Made by a program: the position numbers and the translations under genes
Source of the DNA: Polaribacter sp. IC073
Lineage (GTDB): Bacteria; Bacteroidota; Bacteroidia; Flavobacteriales; Flavobacteriaceae
DNA length: 64,000 nt
Assembly: GCF_007997075.1 (NCBI RefSeq)
Contig: NZ_VORS01000005.1
Location: 124,001 to 188,000, forward strand
Direction: 5' to 3'
Notes under the pieces: model-generated
The model's database searches: none
What the model saw: the letters and a program-made list of their open reading frames with translations, nothing else
What the model was told of the DNA's origin: nothing
Part shown: piece after piece, positions 63,587 through 64,000 of the stretch
How positions within the stretch are numbered: the first letter of the stretch is position 1
How the letters are laid out: each line of letters starts with the position of its first letter

Positions 63587-64000
63587 ATGAGCACAGAATT
63601 TGATAACATTTCATTTGACATGCCAAAAACACAATCGAACACCATAAAAGTTATTGGTGTTGGTGGTGGTGGAAGCAATGCAGTAAATCACATGTACACG
63701 CAACAAATTAGAGGTGTAGACTTCGTAATTTGTAATACAGATGCGCAAGCATTAGAGAATAGTCCTGTTCCTAATAAAATACAATTAGGAGCCAATTTAA
63801 CGTCTGGTTTAGGTGCAGGTGCAAATCCAGAAATAGGGGCACAAGCAGCAAAAGAAAGCATGCAAGAAATTCAGCAAATGTTAAATACCCAAACAAAAAT
63901 GGTATTTATCACTGCAGGAATGGGTGGAGGAACGGGTACAGGAGCAGCACCAATTATTGCAAAAATTGCAAAAGATATGGATGTGCTTACTGTGGGTATT
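63587..64000 (+). CDS. ftsZ: Cell-division GTPase FtsZ (5' part, runs off the window)
   Basis: Tubulin homologue forming the Z-ring. The first 138 codons are present: [17 protein letters not shown] (G-box 1), [30 protein letters not shown], and the tubulin signature [18 protein letters not shown] for GTP binding. ATG at 63587, 87 bases after ftsA; the gap is AT-rich and may carry a weak promoter. The 3' end lies beyond position 64000. Confidence 0.97.
   Translation, partial: MSTEFDNISFDMPKTQSNTIKVIGVGGGGSNAVNHMYTQQIRGVDFVICNTDAQALENSPVPNKIQLGANLTSGLGAGANPEIGAQAAKESMQEIQQMLNTQTKMVFITAGMGGGTGTGAAPIIAKIAKDMDVLTVGI

Overview
The window is a low-GC stretch of a Bacteroidota chromosome, most likely a marine member of the Flavobacteriaceae (Polaribacter-like; genus is an inference from memory of similar proteins). 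Support comes from promoters of the TTTG-N19..21-TAnnTTTG type, very few Shine-Dalgarno sequences, frequent TTG starts, Bacteroidota-only families (DUF4293, DUF4920, BT_3928-type DoxX fusion, long Rho with a charged N-terminal insert, 665-residue urocanase) and several AT-rich interspersed repeats.

Layout. 1-1000: an RsuA/RluB-type pseudouridine synthase. 1121-7789: a tight histidine-degradation operon hutH-hutU-hutI-hutG on the minus strand with a divergent LysR gene. 7790-10350: a gene-poor accessory stretch with one unsaturated glucuronyl hydrolase (GH88) between decayed sequence, then tRNA-Phe. 10363-18035: coaX, an outer-membrane protein, a TPR protein, lptC, a small membrane protein, a CNNM/CorC-type protein and a PpiD/SurA-like foldase, all on the plus strand. 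18348-20066: rho. 20266-24339: a DUF4293 protein, then a response regulator, a duplicated-domain lipoprotein and a TPR-histidine kinase, preceded by a striking palindromic operator array. 24326-33947: phosphoesterase, truA, ABC exporter, cdaA, folP, LOG, DUF1599, DoxX-like, a CLC transporter (possibly fluoride type) and a crotonase. 34233-42980: DUF1684 lipoprotein, ilvE, DUF4920, mnmD, a 43-residue membrane peptide, GT2 glycosyltransferase with a repeat-derived insertion, a flippase-like membrane protein, ruvC, a four-helix-bundle gene in what looks like an inverted-repeat cassette, hemW and a cyclase. 42985-49804: an alpha/beta hydrolase split by a stop codon, corA, MmcQ/YjbR, 5-FCL, adenine deaminase, an RluA-type synthase, engB and another hydrolase. 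50009-64000: the dcw division and cell-wall cluster mraZ-rsmH-ftsL-ftsI-murE-mraY-murD-ftsW-murG-murC-ftsQ-ftsA-ftsZ; ftsZ runs off the end.

Most of the window is housekeeping. The non-routine signals are a 40-bp perfect palindrome plus a third site in front of a two-component system, an intergenic-type repeat translated in frame inside a glycosyltransferase, a four-helix-bundle gene flanked by imperfect inverted repeats, a probable CTG start for murE, three 10-bp MraZ-box-like repeats, a nonsense-split hydrolase, and four copies of an interspersed repeat of about 90 bp. I found no CRISPR array, insertion sequence, prophage or defence island. Functional calls are from motif recognition only; no search was run.
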